A stretch of DNA of 64,000 nucleotides from Robiginitalea sp. SC105 (GTDB lineage: Bacteria; Bacteroidota; Bacteroidia; Flavobacteriales; Flavobacteriaceae): positions 806,001-870,000 of the forward strand of contig NZ_JACLZF010000002.1 in the NCBI RefSeq assembly GCF_014243345.1. The letters run 5' to 3'. Below the pieces are notes generated by a model. It saw nothing but the letters and a program-made list of their open reading frames with translations, ran no database searches and was not told the DNA's origin. Each line of letters begins with the position of its first letter. Within the stretch, counting starts at the first letter, position 1. This document shows, in pieces, positions 29,601 to 36,919 of the stretch. The translations under genes and the position numbers were made by a program.

Positions 29601-32275
29601 TAACTGCGGGGACCACCGTAGAGGTACGCCTCTACTTTGCCGAACTGTTCAATGGTATTACTGCAGCAGAGCAGCGCGTCTTCGATGTATCTGTGGAAGG
29701 ATCCGTACCCGCCGCGTTCAATGACATCGATCAGTTTGCGCGCAATGGGGCGCTTGGCGCTTTCATGTTGAGCCATACCCTGGTGGTTTCGGACGGGACC
29801 CTGAACCTCGAGTTCATACACGGGGTTGAAAACCCCAATATCAAGGCCATAGAAATCATTGATCTCGGTGGCACTCCCGTCAATACCCCGCCTGTGGTGA
29901 CCAACCCCGGGATCCAGCAAGGAGTGGAGGGCGACGCAGTCAGCCTGGCCATTCAAGCCTCTGACCTGGACCCCTGCGGCCCGCTGACCTATAGCGCCGA
30001 GGGCTTGCCGCCTTCCCTTAACATCAACCCTTCTACGGGCGTTATAACCGGAACCCTGGATGAAGGGTCTGGATCTGGTGTGGCCGGGGCTTATATAGAG
30101 AATGGCGGGCTTGTGATGATCGAGGCTGAAAACGATTTTACAGACACTCCAGGTGGTTGGAATCCACTCACGGATAGCGGGGTAGATTATCTGGTGGCCA
30201 GTACCAACCACTTTGGCGATACGAATGGCCAGACGGTGGACTATTCTTTCCAGATCAATACCCCGGGCGTTTACCGCTTCCATATGAAATCTGCAATTTC
30301 GGGCACGGTATTTTCGGATGAGAATGACACCTGGTTCCGGATCGTGAATACACCAGATGTGCATTTCTTTTGTGTATTAGGTTCGGCAAATGCACTCTCG
30401 GGGACCTCTGAATTCGAGGGTATCCTGGCAGGTAATCCAACTTCGAAGGAAATCTTCTATCCGGCGGGGAATGCTATGGGCCGTCCGGACCATGGAACCG
30501 AAAATCCTGGAGTTAACGGATTTTTTAAAGTGTACCGCTCAGGTAGTGGAGGTAACAAATGGAGCACAATTACCATTGACAATAGCGCAGGCACACCTGT
30601 ATATGCCTATTTCCCAAATGCCGGCACCTTTACCATTTCCATGTCCGAACGTTCAGCCGGTCATCGGGTCGACCGCTTTGCGCTTGTGCACATAGATGAT
30701 GTCAGTACCGGAACTCCGACGACAACTCTGGATAATGCCCCCCAATCCCAGCAAACCGTTGGAGGTACCCCCGGGGCGGCAGACAACAGTCCTTACAACG
30801 TGACTGTTACCGTGGCAGATGGATGCGACCCGGCTTTGTCCTCAACCGTGGATTTCGTTTGGAATGTGACGGATACCCCTCCTACGGGTACCCCTTCAGC
30901 ACTTTTCGAAATTACGCCTGGAAGTGGGATAGATGCCAGTACCTATGGGGCCAATAGTCTGCAACTGACCAATACCTCCACGGGTAACATTCAGATTACC
31001 AGTATAACCATCGACTTGAGCACGGGGATCCTACCTGATAATGTATTCGACCCGGTTGGAACCGGCGGGGATGCCACGGCAAGCTGTTTTACGGCAAATA
31101 GCGGAGCCGCTGCTACCGGACTGATTGCCCCTGCAGATCCCTGCGTGGATCCCTTCAGCCAGCCGCGCAATGGAGGCTATGATGTGATGAGTTTGAGTTT
31201 TTCTGAATTTGATCCGTCTGAAGCCCTGTTCTTTACGGTCGATGTGGACCCGAACAGCATACAGGGGGTTCCCGGGGCCGGTGCAGCCGGTGCGGTTTCC
31301 GGATTCGAACTGGTCGGGGCTACCATTACAATCAGCTTCAGTGACGGATCGACGGTAGTCGGAAGTCTTTATGAGGACGGAAGTTTTGGCGGCTCCCAAA
31401 TTCTAACGGGATCTGCTCCCACCACTCCGAGCATCAGCATGCTGGATGTGGGTACCGGACCTGCAACCGTCGCCGACCTGAATCAGGTCATGCAGATCAG
31501 CGGGAACCCGGGAGACTATGTTTCCCTATTGCAGATGGATTCCAGGCTCTACATTGCCTCGGGAGATCCGCCCTTCAATGTGCCGGATCCGACCTATTAT
31601 GCCAACGAGGCGGTGAACAAGGCTTTGTATACCGGACAAATCCCGGCTGGAGGTACCCTGGACATCCCGGTCACCCTGTTGCAGACTGCGAGTACGGATA
31701 CGGGGCCGGATGGAGGGCTCAACCAGTTTATCGCGGTGAGTTCCACCCAGCCCTATGCGGTGGACCAGCCCGTCAGCAATACCTCCAATGTGGTTACCAT
31801 CCTCTACGATCCCAATTTCCAGCAGGCCCAGGCCAACCTGTCCTATACCTTGCAGGGAAGGACCGATTATACGGCCGACCTTACCGTGGAATTTTACGAA
31901 ACCGGTCAGACGACCCCATCCCTGAGCTTCACTGTGAGCGGGGACGCGACCGGCACGGGGTTGATCGAGGACCTGCCGGTAGGGGACTATTCCGTGGCGG
32001 TCAAAGCTGATAAGTACCTGCAACGCGTCATTGCGGTGAGCCTTGTGGACGGGCCAAACACCATTAATTTTGGGCAGTTGCTGGCCGGGGACGCCAACAA
32101 TGACAACCAGGTTACCGGATTGGACTTTTCCATCCTGGCGGGCACCTACAACCTGACTTCGGGCGATACCGGATATGACGACCGGGCCGATTTCAACGGA
32201 GACGGTCAGGTAACCGGTCTCGACTTCTCGCTGCTGGCGAGCAATTACAATGTTTCAGGCGAGATTGTGGAATAA
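23654..32275 (+). CDS. Giant secreted protein with sugar-dehydrogenase-like propeller, malectin and Kelch domains and a C-terminal type I dockerin
   Basis: A 2873-codon protein with a signal peptide (VILGLFILLLCAAGSVQAQ, cleaved near 37). Order: glucose/sorbosone dehydrogenase-like propeller (about 39-579); calcium-binding TSP3-like stretch (580-660, DNDGDGYTNQDE); lectin/LamG-like region (663-913); cadherin-like; malectin 1 (1009-1181); Ig-like; malectin 2 (1286-1461); six Kelch blades (1466-1777); ASPM-like (1783-1885); malectin 3 (1889-2073); an Ig-like domain split by a carbohydrate-binding-like insert (2147-2372); and a dockerin (2809-2869). Both dockerin repeats have the full calcium pattern: DANNDNQVTGLD and DFNGDGQVTGLD. 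No T9SS sorting domain follows; the protein ends eight residues after the second repeat. It may dock onto the cohesin of the upstream protein (inference). An alternative start is 23687. Confidence 0.92.
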   Translation: MKIFIPHTPIHMKSRRPIRVILGLFILLLCAAGSVQAQSFSSSQLNFNGNGGVNQGTSLMFGPDGRLYVLQLNGTIDIFTIQRNGVDDYVVTASEELLLVKNIPNHNDDGSSNANNNREATGITVAGTASNPVIYATSSDSRVGGPGGDANLDTNSGVITRITWTGSSWDAVDIVRGLPRSEENHATNGLEFVTIGGTDYLIVASGGFTNAGSPSDNFAWTTEYALSAAILSVNLTMLEAMPIQNDGVRNYIYDIPTLDDPTRANANGITDPDSPGYNGIDVNDPWGGNDGLNQAMVVEGGPVQIFSPGYRNSYDLVVTQDGKVYATDNGANGGWGGLPVNEGTANVNNDYISSEPGSSASVGGEQVNNQDHLTLITTDIQSYTFGSFYGGHPAPVRANPAGAGLFTNPEVNSYNPATSVFRTLIYDPDGSTPGSTTNPNIALPANWPPVPVSLANPDEGDWRGPGIGNPDGPSDVLVTTWGTNTNGIDEYTASNFAGAMQGNLLAGTNGGALRRVELNASGNLDNLTNTFISNLGGNALGITCNSDSDPFPGTIWVAPFNGSIVVLEPQDFVICILPGEAGYDPLADNDGDGYTNQDEIDNLLPGQTIEQVICNGGNQPNDFDKNAGGTLVSDLNDNDDDADGIPDGSDPMQLGNPIDSGSDAFDLPVLNDLLSDNPVLQGYLGLGFTGMMNNGDTGANWLNWLDRRDDPADPNPNDILGGATGSMTMQMTAGTALGTANTQEKAFQYGVNVSTATGGFTVESRLFNFNDPLQLYDAASPANGELGIFIGDGTQSNYIKLVITKNGINALQELDDTPQTLTELNVTIDPSDRPANAVTFSFVVDPTTGLVTLQYQFDNDPVQTLGTMNAGGAILTAIQNAGTPLMVGFIGSSNATGEEVEGTWDTLNVQGSQPAVEQDFPEVSVLTGASATSLNLDEFFSDDGGDGNLTYTIQNNTDPAIGASISGSTLNLTFPATAATSNITIRAADTGGLFIEQVLTVNVSDEPVPIVRIRANGATIAATDAGNPDWVGVTATGAQNGTSNGFSWSVNTGNHSTHNIAGRHASVPAYVPQALFANERWDPEAAPEMQWDIALPNNESYVVRLYMGNGFAGTSGIGQRVFDISIEGNLVQNDLDLVQTFGHQVGGMLEYQVNLTDGTLNILFEHVTENPTVNGIEILSLGGSFAPPISVEPIANQTNFEGDLINFNVAASGGDSNENFGYSATGMPPGISIEPTTGLIFGNIDTGASAGSPYNPTVTVSKPGSASVQVNFSWTVLDPSTTGTALFRVNAGGALTPSNDADPKSWDADQTVATPGGTATTGTPSPYVNSAAEDETFGAAVTTGFTNTTGYPDALFTTERYNTLAVPDNMQWDFPVPNGNYTVNLLFAEIWTGAQTAGVRVFDVEIEGNLVLDDLDQTAAYGWETAAVETFAVTVTDGNLDIDFIQGIQNPSIKGIEILPSGPPAELQWTDQTDDENYTARHEASFVQAGDKFYLFGGRENSSSLDVYDYQSKTWSTISNSAPSEFNHFQALEYNGLIWVIGAFKNNAFPNELPADYVWAYNPAQDTWIQGPEIPPARKRGSAGLVVYNDKFYVIAGNTIGHNGGYQAWFDEFDPATGVWTTLTDAPRARDHFHAEVIGDKLYVAGGRLSGGTGGTFAPLIAEVDVYDFTSGTWSTLPSGQNLPTPRGAASVAVFQNELYVIGGEIGVDLQGNTINDAQKTTESYNPVTGTWTTRADLITERHGTQAIVSGDGIHITAGSNTQGGGGTMKNMEFYGTDNPSGTPLTAGQLSVASSLTVTTGGASVITLNNAAGNTGIIVTGAQLGGGDAGNFQIVSDLEFRFIPPGGSLDVFIGHTGATDGDVALLTFQYDGTNSSPVALTSGESQATVLYRINTGGPLTAATDSPNPDWEQDTGVFGTAGNSTYLTGATATGGTFDQSSASAYQGPIVMTDPSLPAGTPVSIFQTERFDAAAAPEMTWAFPVTAGTTVEVRLYFAELFNGITAAEQRVFDVSVEGSVPAAFNDIDQFARNGALGAFMLSHTLVVSDGTLNLEFIHGVENPNIKAIEIIDLGGTPVNTPPVVTNPGIQQGVEGDAVSLAIQASDLDPCGPLTYSAEGLPPSLNINPSTGVITGTLDEGSGSGVAGAYIENGGLVMIEAENDFTDTPGGWNPLTDSGVDYLVASTNHFGDTNGQTVDYSFQINTPGVYRFHMKSAISGTVFSDENDTWFRIVNTPDVHFFCVLGSANALSGTSEFEGILAGNPTSKEIFYPAGNAMGRPDHGTENPGVNGFFKVYRSGSGGNKWSTITIDNSAGTPVYAYFPNAGTFTISMSERSAGHRVDRFALVHIDDVSTGTPTTTLDNAPQSQQTVGGTPGAADNSPYNVTVTVADGCDPALSSTVDFVWNVTDTPPTGTPSALFEITPGSGIDASTYGANSLQLTNTSTGNIQITSITIDLSTGILPDNVFDPVGTGGDATASCFTANSGAAATGLIAPADPCVDPFSQPRNGGYDVMSLSFSEFDPSEALFFTVDVDPNSIQGVPGAGAAGAVSGFELVGATITISFSDGSTVVGSLYEDGSFGGSQILTGSAPTTPSISMLDVGTGPATVADLNQVMQISGNPGDYVSLLQMDSRLYIASGDPPFNVPDPTYYANEAVNKALYTGQIPAGGTLDIPVTLLQTASTDTGPDGGLNQFIAVSSTQPYAVDQPVSNTSNVVTILYDPNFQQAQANLSYTLQGRTDYTADLTVEFYETGQTTPSLSFTVSGDATGTGLIEDLPVGDYSVAVKADKYLQRVIAVSLVDGPNTINFGQLLAGDANNDNQVTGLDFSILAGTYNLTSGDTGYDDRADFNGDGQVTGLDFSLLASNYNVSGEIVE

Positions 32276-32292
32276 CATGAAAGCCGATTGAT

Positions 32293-32327
32293 AAAAAAAG
32301 CCCCCGGATTTCCGGGGGCTTTTTTTA
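32293..32327. terminator. Bidirectional intrinsic terminator
   Basis: Perfect stem AGCCCCCGGA/TCCGGGGGCT with a two-base loop, flanked by an A-run on the left and a T-run on the right, so it works for the giant operon (+) and for yebC (-), whose stop codon lies in the T-run. Confidence 0.9.
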
Positions 32328-33035
32328 TTCCTCCATACTGTGGTAGACGTTCTGCACATCGTCGTCCTCCTCGATGAGTTCCAGGAGCTTTTCGACGTCC
32401 TCGGCTTCCTCGGGGGTGAGGGACTTGGTGACCTGGGGGATGCGTTCAAAACCGGATGAAAGGATCTCGATACCGCGGGATTCGAGCTCTTTCTGGATGG
32501 AGCCGAAACTCTCAAAAGGGGCGTAGATCAGGATGCCGTCTTCATCGACGAAGACTTCTTCGGCACCAAAGTCAATCATTTCCAACTCGAGTTCTTCGGG
32601 GTCTATGCCCTCGGCCGGGATGCGGAAGTTGCAGGTGTGGTCGAACATGAATTCCACGGAACCCGAGGTACCCAGGCTGCCGTTGCATTTATTGAAATAG
32701 GATCGGATATTGGCAACCGTCCGGGTATTGTTGTCCGTAGCGGTTTCGATCAGGATCGCAATTCCGTGGGGGGCGTATCCTTCGAAGAGGACCTCCTTGT
32801 AGTCGCCCTGGGACTTGTCGCTGGCCCGTTTGATGGCCCGTTCGATATTGTCCTTGGGCATGTTTACCGCCTTGGCGTTCTGGATCACCGCCCTCAGGCG
32901 GGAATTCGCATCCGGATCCGGCCCGCCTTCCTTGACGGCCATCACGATGTCCTTGCCAATCCGGGTAAAGGCCCTGGACATGGCTGCCCATCGCTTTAAT
33001 TTGCGTGCTTTCCGGAATTCAAAGGCTCTTCCCAT
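32325..33035 (-). CDS. yebC: YebC/PmpR family (TACO1-like) regulatory protein
   Basis: A 236-residue cytoplasmic protein. The N-terminus (MGRAFEFRKARKLKRWAAMSRAFTRIGKDIVMAVKEGG) and the NSRLRAVIQNAKAVNMPKDNIERAIKRA block define the family. EGYAPHGIAILIETATDNNTRTVANIR and the acidic C-terminal part complete it. Members were long called transcription regulators. More recent work ties YebC and mitochondrial TACO1 to translation of proline-rich stretches on the ribosome. Many family members begin with MAGHSKW; here the sequence is MGRAFEF, a common variant in Bacteroidota. It is transcribed from its own promoter and ends in the shared terminator. Confidence 0.93.
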   Translation of the reverse strand: MGRAFEFRKARKLKRWAAMSRAFTRIGKDIVMAVKEGGPDPDANSRLRAVIQNAKAVNMPKDNIERAIKRASDKSQGDYKEVLFEGYAPHGIAILIETATDNNTRTVANIRSYFNKCNGSLGTSGSVEFMFDHTCNFRIPAEGIDPEELELEMIDFGAEEVFVDEDGILIYAPFESFGSIQKELESRGIEILSSGFERIPQVTKSLTPEEAEDVEKLLELIEEDDDVQNVYHSMEE

Positions 33036-33054
33036 GGATACTGGTTTTATCCCA

Positions 33055-33084
33055 CAAATGTAGCAATTCCGGCCTATTCAACAA
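33055..33084 (-). promoter_or_regulatory. yebC promoter (-33 and -7)
   Basis: On the minus strand: TTG (33084-33082), a 19-base spacer, then TACATTTG (33062-33055). Both elements and the spacing fit the Bacteroidota sigma-70 consensus exactly. The -7 box ends 20 bases before the yebC start. Confidence 0.75.
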
Positions 33085-33179
33085 GCGCCTGAACGGAGCT
33101 GGAGAGCGCTTGCCGGCCAGGCTCGGGAATGCATTTCCCGGAAGCCGTCCGGGCGCTGCCTGGCGGGCCATTCCGGGTG

Positions 33180-33470
33180 TCAGGGCTGTTCGGAAACCAA
33201 TTTTTCAATGATCCCTGCCAGCTTGAAGTCCTTGCTCGTGACCCCGCCGGCATCGTGGGTGCTGAGGCGAATTTCCAACTGGTTGTAGACATTCGTCCAG
33301 TCGGGGTGGTGCTGCTGGTCTTCGCATTCAAAAGCAATGCGGGTCATCACGGTAAAGGCCTCCCGGAAATTCTGAAATTCGAAGGTGGTGACCAGGCAGT
33401 TGTCCTGGTATTCCCATCCGTCCAGGCTTTTCAGCTTCTCCTGTATGGTTGTATCTGATAGTTTTTCCAT
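33180..33470 (-). CDS. 4a-hydroxytetrahydrobiopterin dehydratase (pterin-4-alpha-carbinolamine dehydratase)
   Basis: A 96-residue enzyme that dehydrates the carbinolamine left by pterin-dependent aromatic amino acid hydroxylases. The signature is HHPDWTNVYNQLEIRLSTHDAGGVTSKD, with the active-site histidine pair and the later His-Asp. WEYQDNCLVTTFEFQNFREAF is the usual N-terminal strand and helix. Length is normal for the family. No phenylalanine hydroxylase lies in the window. In some bacteria such proteins have other roles, for example in molybdopterin metabolism, so the physiological substrate is not certain. Confidence 0.92.
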   Translation of the reverse strand: MEKLSDTTIQEKLKSLDGWEYQDNCLVTTFEFQNFREAFTVMTRIAFECEDQQHHPDWTNVYNQLEIRLSTHDAGGVTSKDFKLAGIIEKLVSEQP

Positions 33471-33511
33471 GTTGCGTGTTTTCCCAAAAGATACGCAATT
33501 GTATCCGCGCT

Positions 33512-33519
33512 CAAAATTA
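33512..33519 (-). promoter_or_regulatory. Candidate promoter of the pterin dehydratase gene, -7 element
   Basis: Minus-strand TAATTTTG is a full match to TAnnTTTG, 41 bases before the start. A near match (TATCTTTTG, one base too long) lies closer to the gene, so the choice is uncertain. Confidence 0.35.
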
Positions 33520-33572
33520 GCAGGTGCACAGGATTGCGGATTTGTCGATTTCCGCAGCGCTGAGCACCTGGA

Positions 33573-34400
33573 TTACTGCGGGATGTGGTGGTCGATGACC
33601 TCCTGGTAGCCCAGCTGCAGGTTTTTAGGCAGGAGGTTGTGTTTGGGCAATACGGCGAGGTAGCGCTCCTCGTTCGTGGTGTAGACGCGTTTGAGTAGGG
33701 GTTTGCGGTCGCTGAGGTGGCCGGTGATCTCCCGGATAAAATCCTCGTGGTGTACCAGGTCCCGGGAACCCAGGTGGAAGACCCCGTGCTTGTCCTGGTT
33801 TATCATATAATGCACCTGCTGGCAGAGCTTGTCGGCAGAAGTGACGTTGATCACCAGGTTGGGGAATACCTCGATGGCTTCGCCTGCATCCAGGGCTTCC
33901 TTGATTTCCCGGATGCGGGGAGAGGCATTCCCAAACACCATGGGGAGGCGGAGGATGCCCATCCGCTCGGCGGGCAGGCGCAACAGCATGTTCTCGATAC
34001 GGATTTTCAGCCGGCCGTAGATACTCTCGGAAAGCGTCTTGTCGAATTCGTAGGAGGGATATTTGCTGTATGCGTCAAATACATTGGCAGAGGAGAGGAA
34101 CAGCATCCTGCATTCATTCCTGGCCAGGTATTCCGACAGGTGGGCGTGGGCCTGGATCTGCGCCCCGAAATCGCCGCGGAGGGCCGAAATGATGATATGG
34201 GGACGGACTTCGTGAAGCACCTGGTGGATATCGTCTTCCAGCAGATCGTAGTGCAGGAACTGCCCGTTATCGCCAAAGCGGCTTCGCGCAGAACAATAGG
34301 TGCCATAGGTGTCAAAATAGTTGCAGAGTTCCCGGTACAGGGCGTAACCCAGAAAGCCACTGCCTCCCAATATGAGTATCCTTTTTCCTTCCTCTCGCAC
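33573..34400 (-). CDS. NAD(P)-dependent epimerase/dehydratase family protein (extended SDR, RmlD-like)
   Basis: A 275-residue Rossmann-fold protein. The dinucleotide motif GGSGFLG lies near residues 11-17. LFLSSANVFDAY holds the active-site serine, and YGRLK is the catalytic Y-x3-K. IISALRGDFG fits the NAD-binding strand after beta-4. The C-terminal GVFHLGSRDLVHHEDFIREI is the usual substrate-binding end of RmlD/GalE-like enzymes. It lies 24 bases after gcvT and probably shares that transcript. The substrate is likely a nucleotide sugar, but cannot be named. Confidence 0.85.
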   Translation of the reverse strand: MREEGKRILILGGSGFLGYALYRELCNYFDTYGTYCSARSRFGDNGQFLHYDLLEDDIHQVLHEVRPHIIISALRGDFGAQIQAHAHLSEYLARNECRMLFLSSANVFDAYSKYPSYEFDKTLSESIYGRLKIRIENMLLRLPAERMGILRLPMVFGNASPRIREIKEALDAGEAIEVFPNLVINVTSADKLCQQVHYMINQDKHGVFHLGSRDLVHHEDFIREITGHLSDRKPLLKRVYTTNEERYLAVLPKHNLLPKNLQLGYQEVIDHHIPQ

Positions 34401-34424
34401 GCCTCTCTTTCCTTTATCCTGCTT

Positions 34425-35510
34425 CTATCCCTTGTAAAAAGGGGGTTTCACGATGGTTGCGGGTATTTTGTTTTTCCTTATCTGTATATATACGGTCGTT
34501 CCCGGGGTAGCCAGCTCCGTCGAAACGTAACCCAGACCGATCCCCTTGTTCAGGGATGGCGACATGGTCCCGGAGGTCACCCGGCCCACGGGGGTGCCAT
34601 CGGCATCCACGATATCGTAATCCTTGCGCGGGATGCCGCGTTCCAGGAGTTCAAACCCCACCAGTTTCCGGGTAACCCCTGCCTCCTTCTGGGCGGCCAG
34701 GGCTTCGTGGTTCACGAAGTCCTTGGTGAACTTGGTGATCCACCCCAAACCGGCTTCCAGGGGGGAAGTGGTATCGTCGATGTCGTTGCCGTAGAGGCAA
34801 TACCCCATTTCCAGGCGAAGCGTATCCCGGGCGGCGAGCCCGATGGGCTTTATGCCATAGGGTTCCCCGGCCTCCATCACGCGTTCCCAGACCTGCCGGA
34901 CCTCTTCGTTCTTACAATAGATTTCAAAACCGCCGGAACCGGTATACCCGGTGGCCGAGATGATGGCATGGGGGATTCCCGCAAAATCGCCAACTACAAA
35001 ATTATAGAAGGGAATGCCCGCCAGGTCCACGGAAGTGAGGGATTGCATGGCCTCCACCGCTTTGGGACCCTGGATGGCAAGCAGGGAGTAGGCATCCGAC
35101 AGGTTGCGCATCTCGGCACCAATCCCTTCGTTATACCGGGAGATATGGTCCCAGTCTTTCCCGATGTTGGACGCATTCACCACCAACAGGTAGGTGGCGT
35201 CCTTCACGCGGTATACGATCAGGTCGTCCACAATCCCCATGGACTCGTTGGGCATGCAGCTGTACTGTGCTTTCCCGATTTCCAGTTTGGAGGCGTCGTT
35301 GGAGGAGATGCGTTGGACCAACTCCAGCGCCCTGGGCCCCTCAATGAGGAATTCGCCCATATGCGATACGTCAAAAACACCCACTCCCTCCCGGACGGTT
35401 TGGTGTTCCGCATTGACGCCTTCGTAGGAAACAGGCATCAGATAACCTGCAAAAGGAACCATTTTGGCCCCCAGCGATTCATGGACCTGCCTGAGTGCAG
35501 TTTCTTTCAT
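34425..35510 (-). CDS. gcvT: Glycine cleavage system aminomethyltransferase (T protein)
   Basis: A 361-residue enzyme that moves the methylene group from the H-protein aminomethyl arm to tetrahydrofolate and releases ammonia. The start at 35510 gives [31 protein letters not shown], the standard N-terminus; the frame is open further upstream but without protein-like text. [35 protein letters not shown] and [17 protein letters not shown] are family blocks, the last with the folate-contacting region. [20 protein letters not shown] is the C-terminal barrel. The other glycine cleavage genes (gcvH, gcvP) are not here, as is common in Bacteroidota, where they are scattered. Confidence 0.95.
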   Translation of the reverse strand: MKETALRQVHESLGAKMVPFAGYLMPVSYEGVNAEHQTVREGVGVFDVSHMGEFLIEGPRALELVQRISSNDASKLEIGKAQYSCMPNESMGIVDDLIVYRVKDATYLLVVNASNIGKDWDHISRYNEGIGAEMRNLSDAYSLLAIQGPKAVEAMQSLTSVDLAGIPFYNFVVGDFAGIPHAIISATGYTGSGGFEIYCKNEEVRQVWERVMEAGEPYGIKPIGLAARDTLRLEMGYCLYGNDIDDTTSPLEAGLGWITKFTKDFVNHEALAAQKEAGVTRKLVGFELLERGIPRKDYDIVDADGTPVGRVTSGTMSPSLNKGIGLGYVSTELATPGTTVYIQIRKNKIPATIVKPPFYKG

Positions 35511-35531
35511 GTGACCCGGTTTTGTTCCCGG

Positions 35532-35539
35532 CAAATGTA
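35532..35539 (-). promoter_or_regulatory. Candidate gcvT promoter, -7 element
   Basis: Minus-strand TACATTTG, a full match to TAnnTTTG, lies 21 bases before the gcvT start. The -33 element is unclear. It suggests gcvT is not simply the tail of the thr operon. Confidence 0.5.
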
Positions 35540-35580
35540 TTGAAAATAGTTCGGAAGTCGCCCCGGGGATACCCCCTAAT

Positions 35581-36897
35581 TCACGGGGCCTTTCGGCTCC
35601 CCCGGGTATCCAGCAAGAAGGTGCGCAGGTCCTCGTATTTACGGATGGGGATGGCCATTTTTTCCTTGTCGAGGAGGCCGCGGATCCGCTCTGGGATGGG
35701 AAGCTGAATCCCAAGTGTCCGTTCGACCTCAGGTCGGAATTTGATCGGGTGGGCGGTCTCCAGGAAGATCCCGGGGCCGTTGGCATCGCCCCGCAGGTAA
35801 TCCATCAAACCGAGATATCCCACGGCGCCGTGGGGGTCTGCCGTGTATCCACAGGTCTTGTGGAGGAACCTCATGGCCCCTCTTGTTTCGTCATCCGTAT
35901 AGGAACGCGCAGTGAGCATTTCGGCCAGGTCGGGGAAACGATCCCCGAACAGCTTCTGGACCCGGATAAAATTGCTGGGGTCCGCGACGTCCATCGCATT
36001 GGAAATGGTCGGTACCGACTGCCTGGGATCATAGGCTTCAGTCTCCATATACCGGGGAACGGTATCGTTCACATTGGTCGCTGCGACGAACTGCCTGCAG
36101 GGCATCCCCATCCGGTGGGCCAGCATGCCGGCGCAGATATTCCCGAAATTACCACTGGGTACCGAAAAAACAGGCGGGTCGCAATCCGGACCCAATTGCC
36201 TAAGGGCGAACACATAGTAAAGCATCTGCGGGATCCAACGGGCCACGTTGATGCTGTTGGCCGATGTCAGGCGGCGGCCCTGGCTGAGTTCCCTGTCCAC
36301 AAAGGCTTCCTTGACCATCCGCTGGCAGTCGTCAAAACTGCCAGCCACACGGAGGGCGCGGATATTCTGGCCCAGGGTGGTCAGCTGACGCTCCTGAATA
36401 TCGCTCACCTTGCCTTCCGGGTAGAGGATCACCACCTCCACTCCGGGCACCCCGAGGAAGCCGTCTGCCACCGCTCCGCCCGTATCCCCGCTTGTGGCCA
36501 CCAGGACGGTTACCTCCTCGGGGGACCGGGAAGAGAAATACCCGAGGCAACGGGCCATAAAACGGGAACCGACATCCTTGAAGGCCAGGGTGGGCCCGTG
36601 GTACAGTTCCAGGGAGAAAACATTCGGGGCCACAGGTACCAGGGGAAAATCGAAATTCAGGGTTTCCTCCAGGATACGCTCCAATACAGGGTCCGGGATA
36701 CTTTCCCCGGCATAGGGTCGGATCAGGTCCAGGGCAATCGCCAGCATGGGTCGTTCCCCCAATTGCCGCCAGAAAGCTTCCGGGAATACCGGGACCTGAT
36801 CGGGGAAATACAGCCCCTTGTCCGGGGCGATCCCGCGGATAACGGCTTCCCGGAAGCTGGCTGGGGGCGCAGAGTGGTTCAGGCTGTGGTATTTCAT
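35581..36897 (-). CDS. thrC: Threonine synthase
   Basis: A 438-residue PLP enzyme that turns O-phosphohomoserine into threonine, the last step of the pathway. The start at 36897 gives MKYHSLNHSAPPASFREAVIRGIAPDKGLYFP, the normal N-terminus. The PLP lysine is Lys107 in TLAFKDVGSRFMAR. VLVATSGDTGGAVADGFLG is the phosphate and PLP-binding loop. SANSINVARWIPQMLYYVFAL and VPSGNFGNICAGMLA are further conserved blocks. It is of the longer type typical of Gram-negative bacteria. It follows thrB by 22 bases. Confidence 0.96.
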   Translation of the reverse strand: MKYHSLNHSAPPASFREAVIRGIAPDKGLYFPDQVPVFPEAFWRQLGERPMLAIALDLIRPYAGESIPDPVLERILEETLNFDFPLVPVAPNVFSLELYHGPTLAFKDVGSRFMARCLGYFSSRSPEEVTVLVATSGDTGGAVADGFLGVPGVEVVILYPEGKVSDIQERQLTTLGQNIRALRVAGSFDDCQRMVKEAFVDRELSQGRRLTSANSINVARWIPQMLYYVFALRQLGPDCDPPVFSVPSGNFGNICAGMLAHRMGMPCRQFVAATNVNDTVPRYMETEAYDPRQSVPTISNAMDVADPSNFIRVQKLFGDRFPDLAEMLTARSYTDDETRGAMRFLHKTCGYTADPHGAVGYLGLMDYLRGDANGPGIFLETAHPIKFRPEVERTLGIQLPIPERIRGLLDKEKMAIPIRKYEDLRTFLLDTRGSRKAP

Positions 36898-36919
36898 GGC
36901 TTCGGGAGCTTTGGGGTTC

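Noticed and set aside
33717-35543. 608-codon open frame on the plus strand
   Set aside because: It is antisense to the SDR and gcvT genes, which have clear motifs; long antisense frames are expected in GC-rich DNA.
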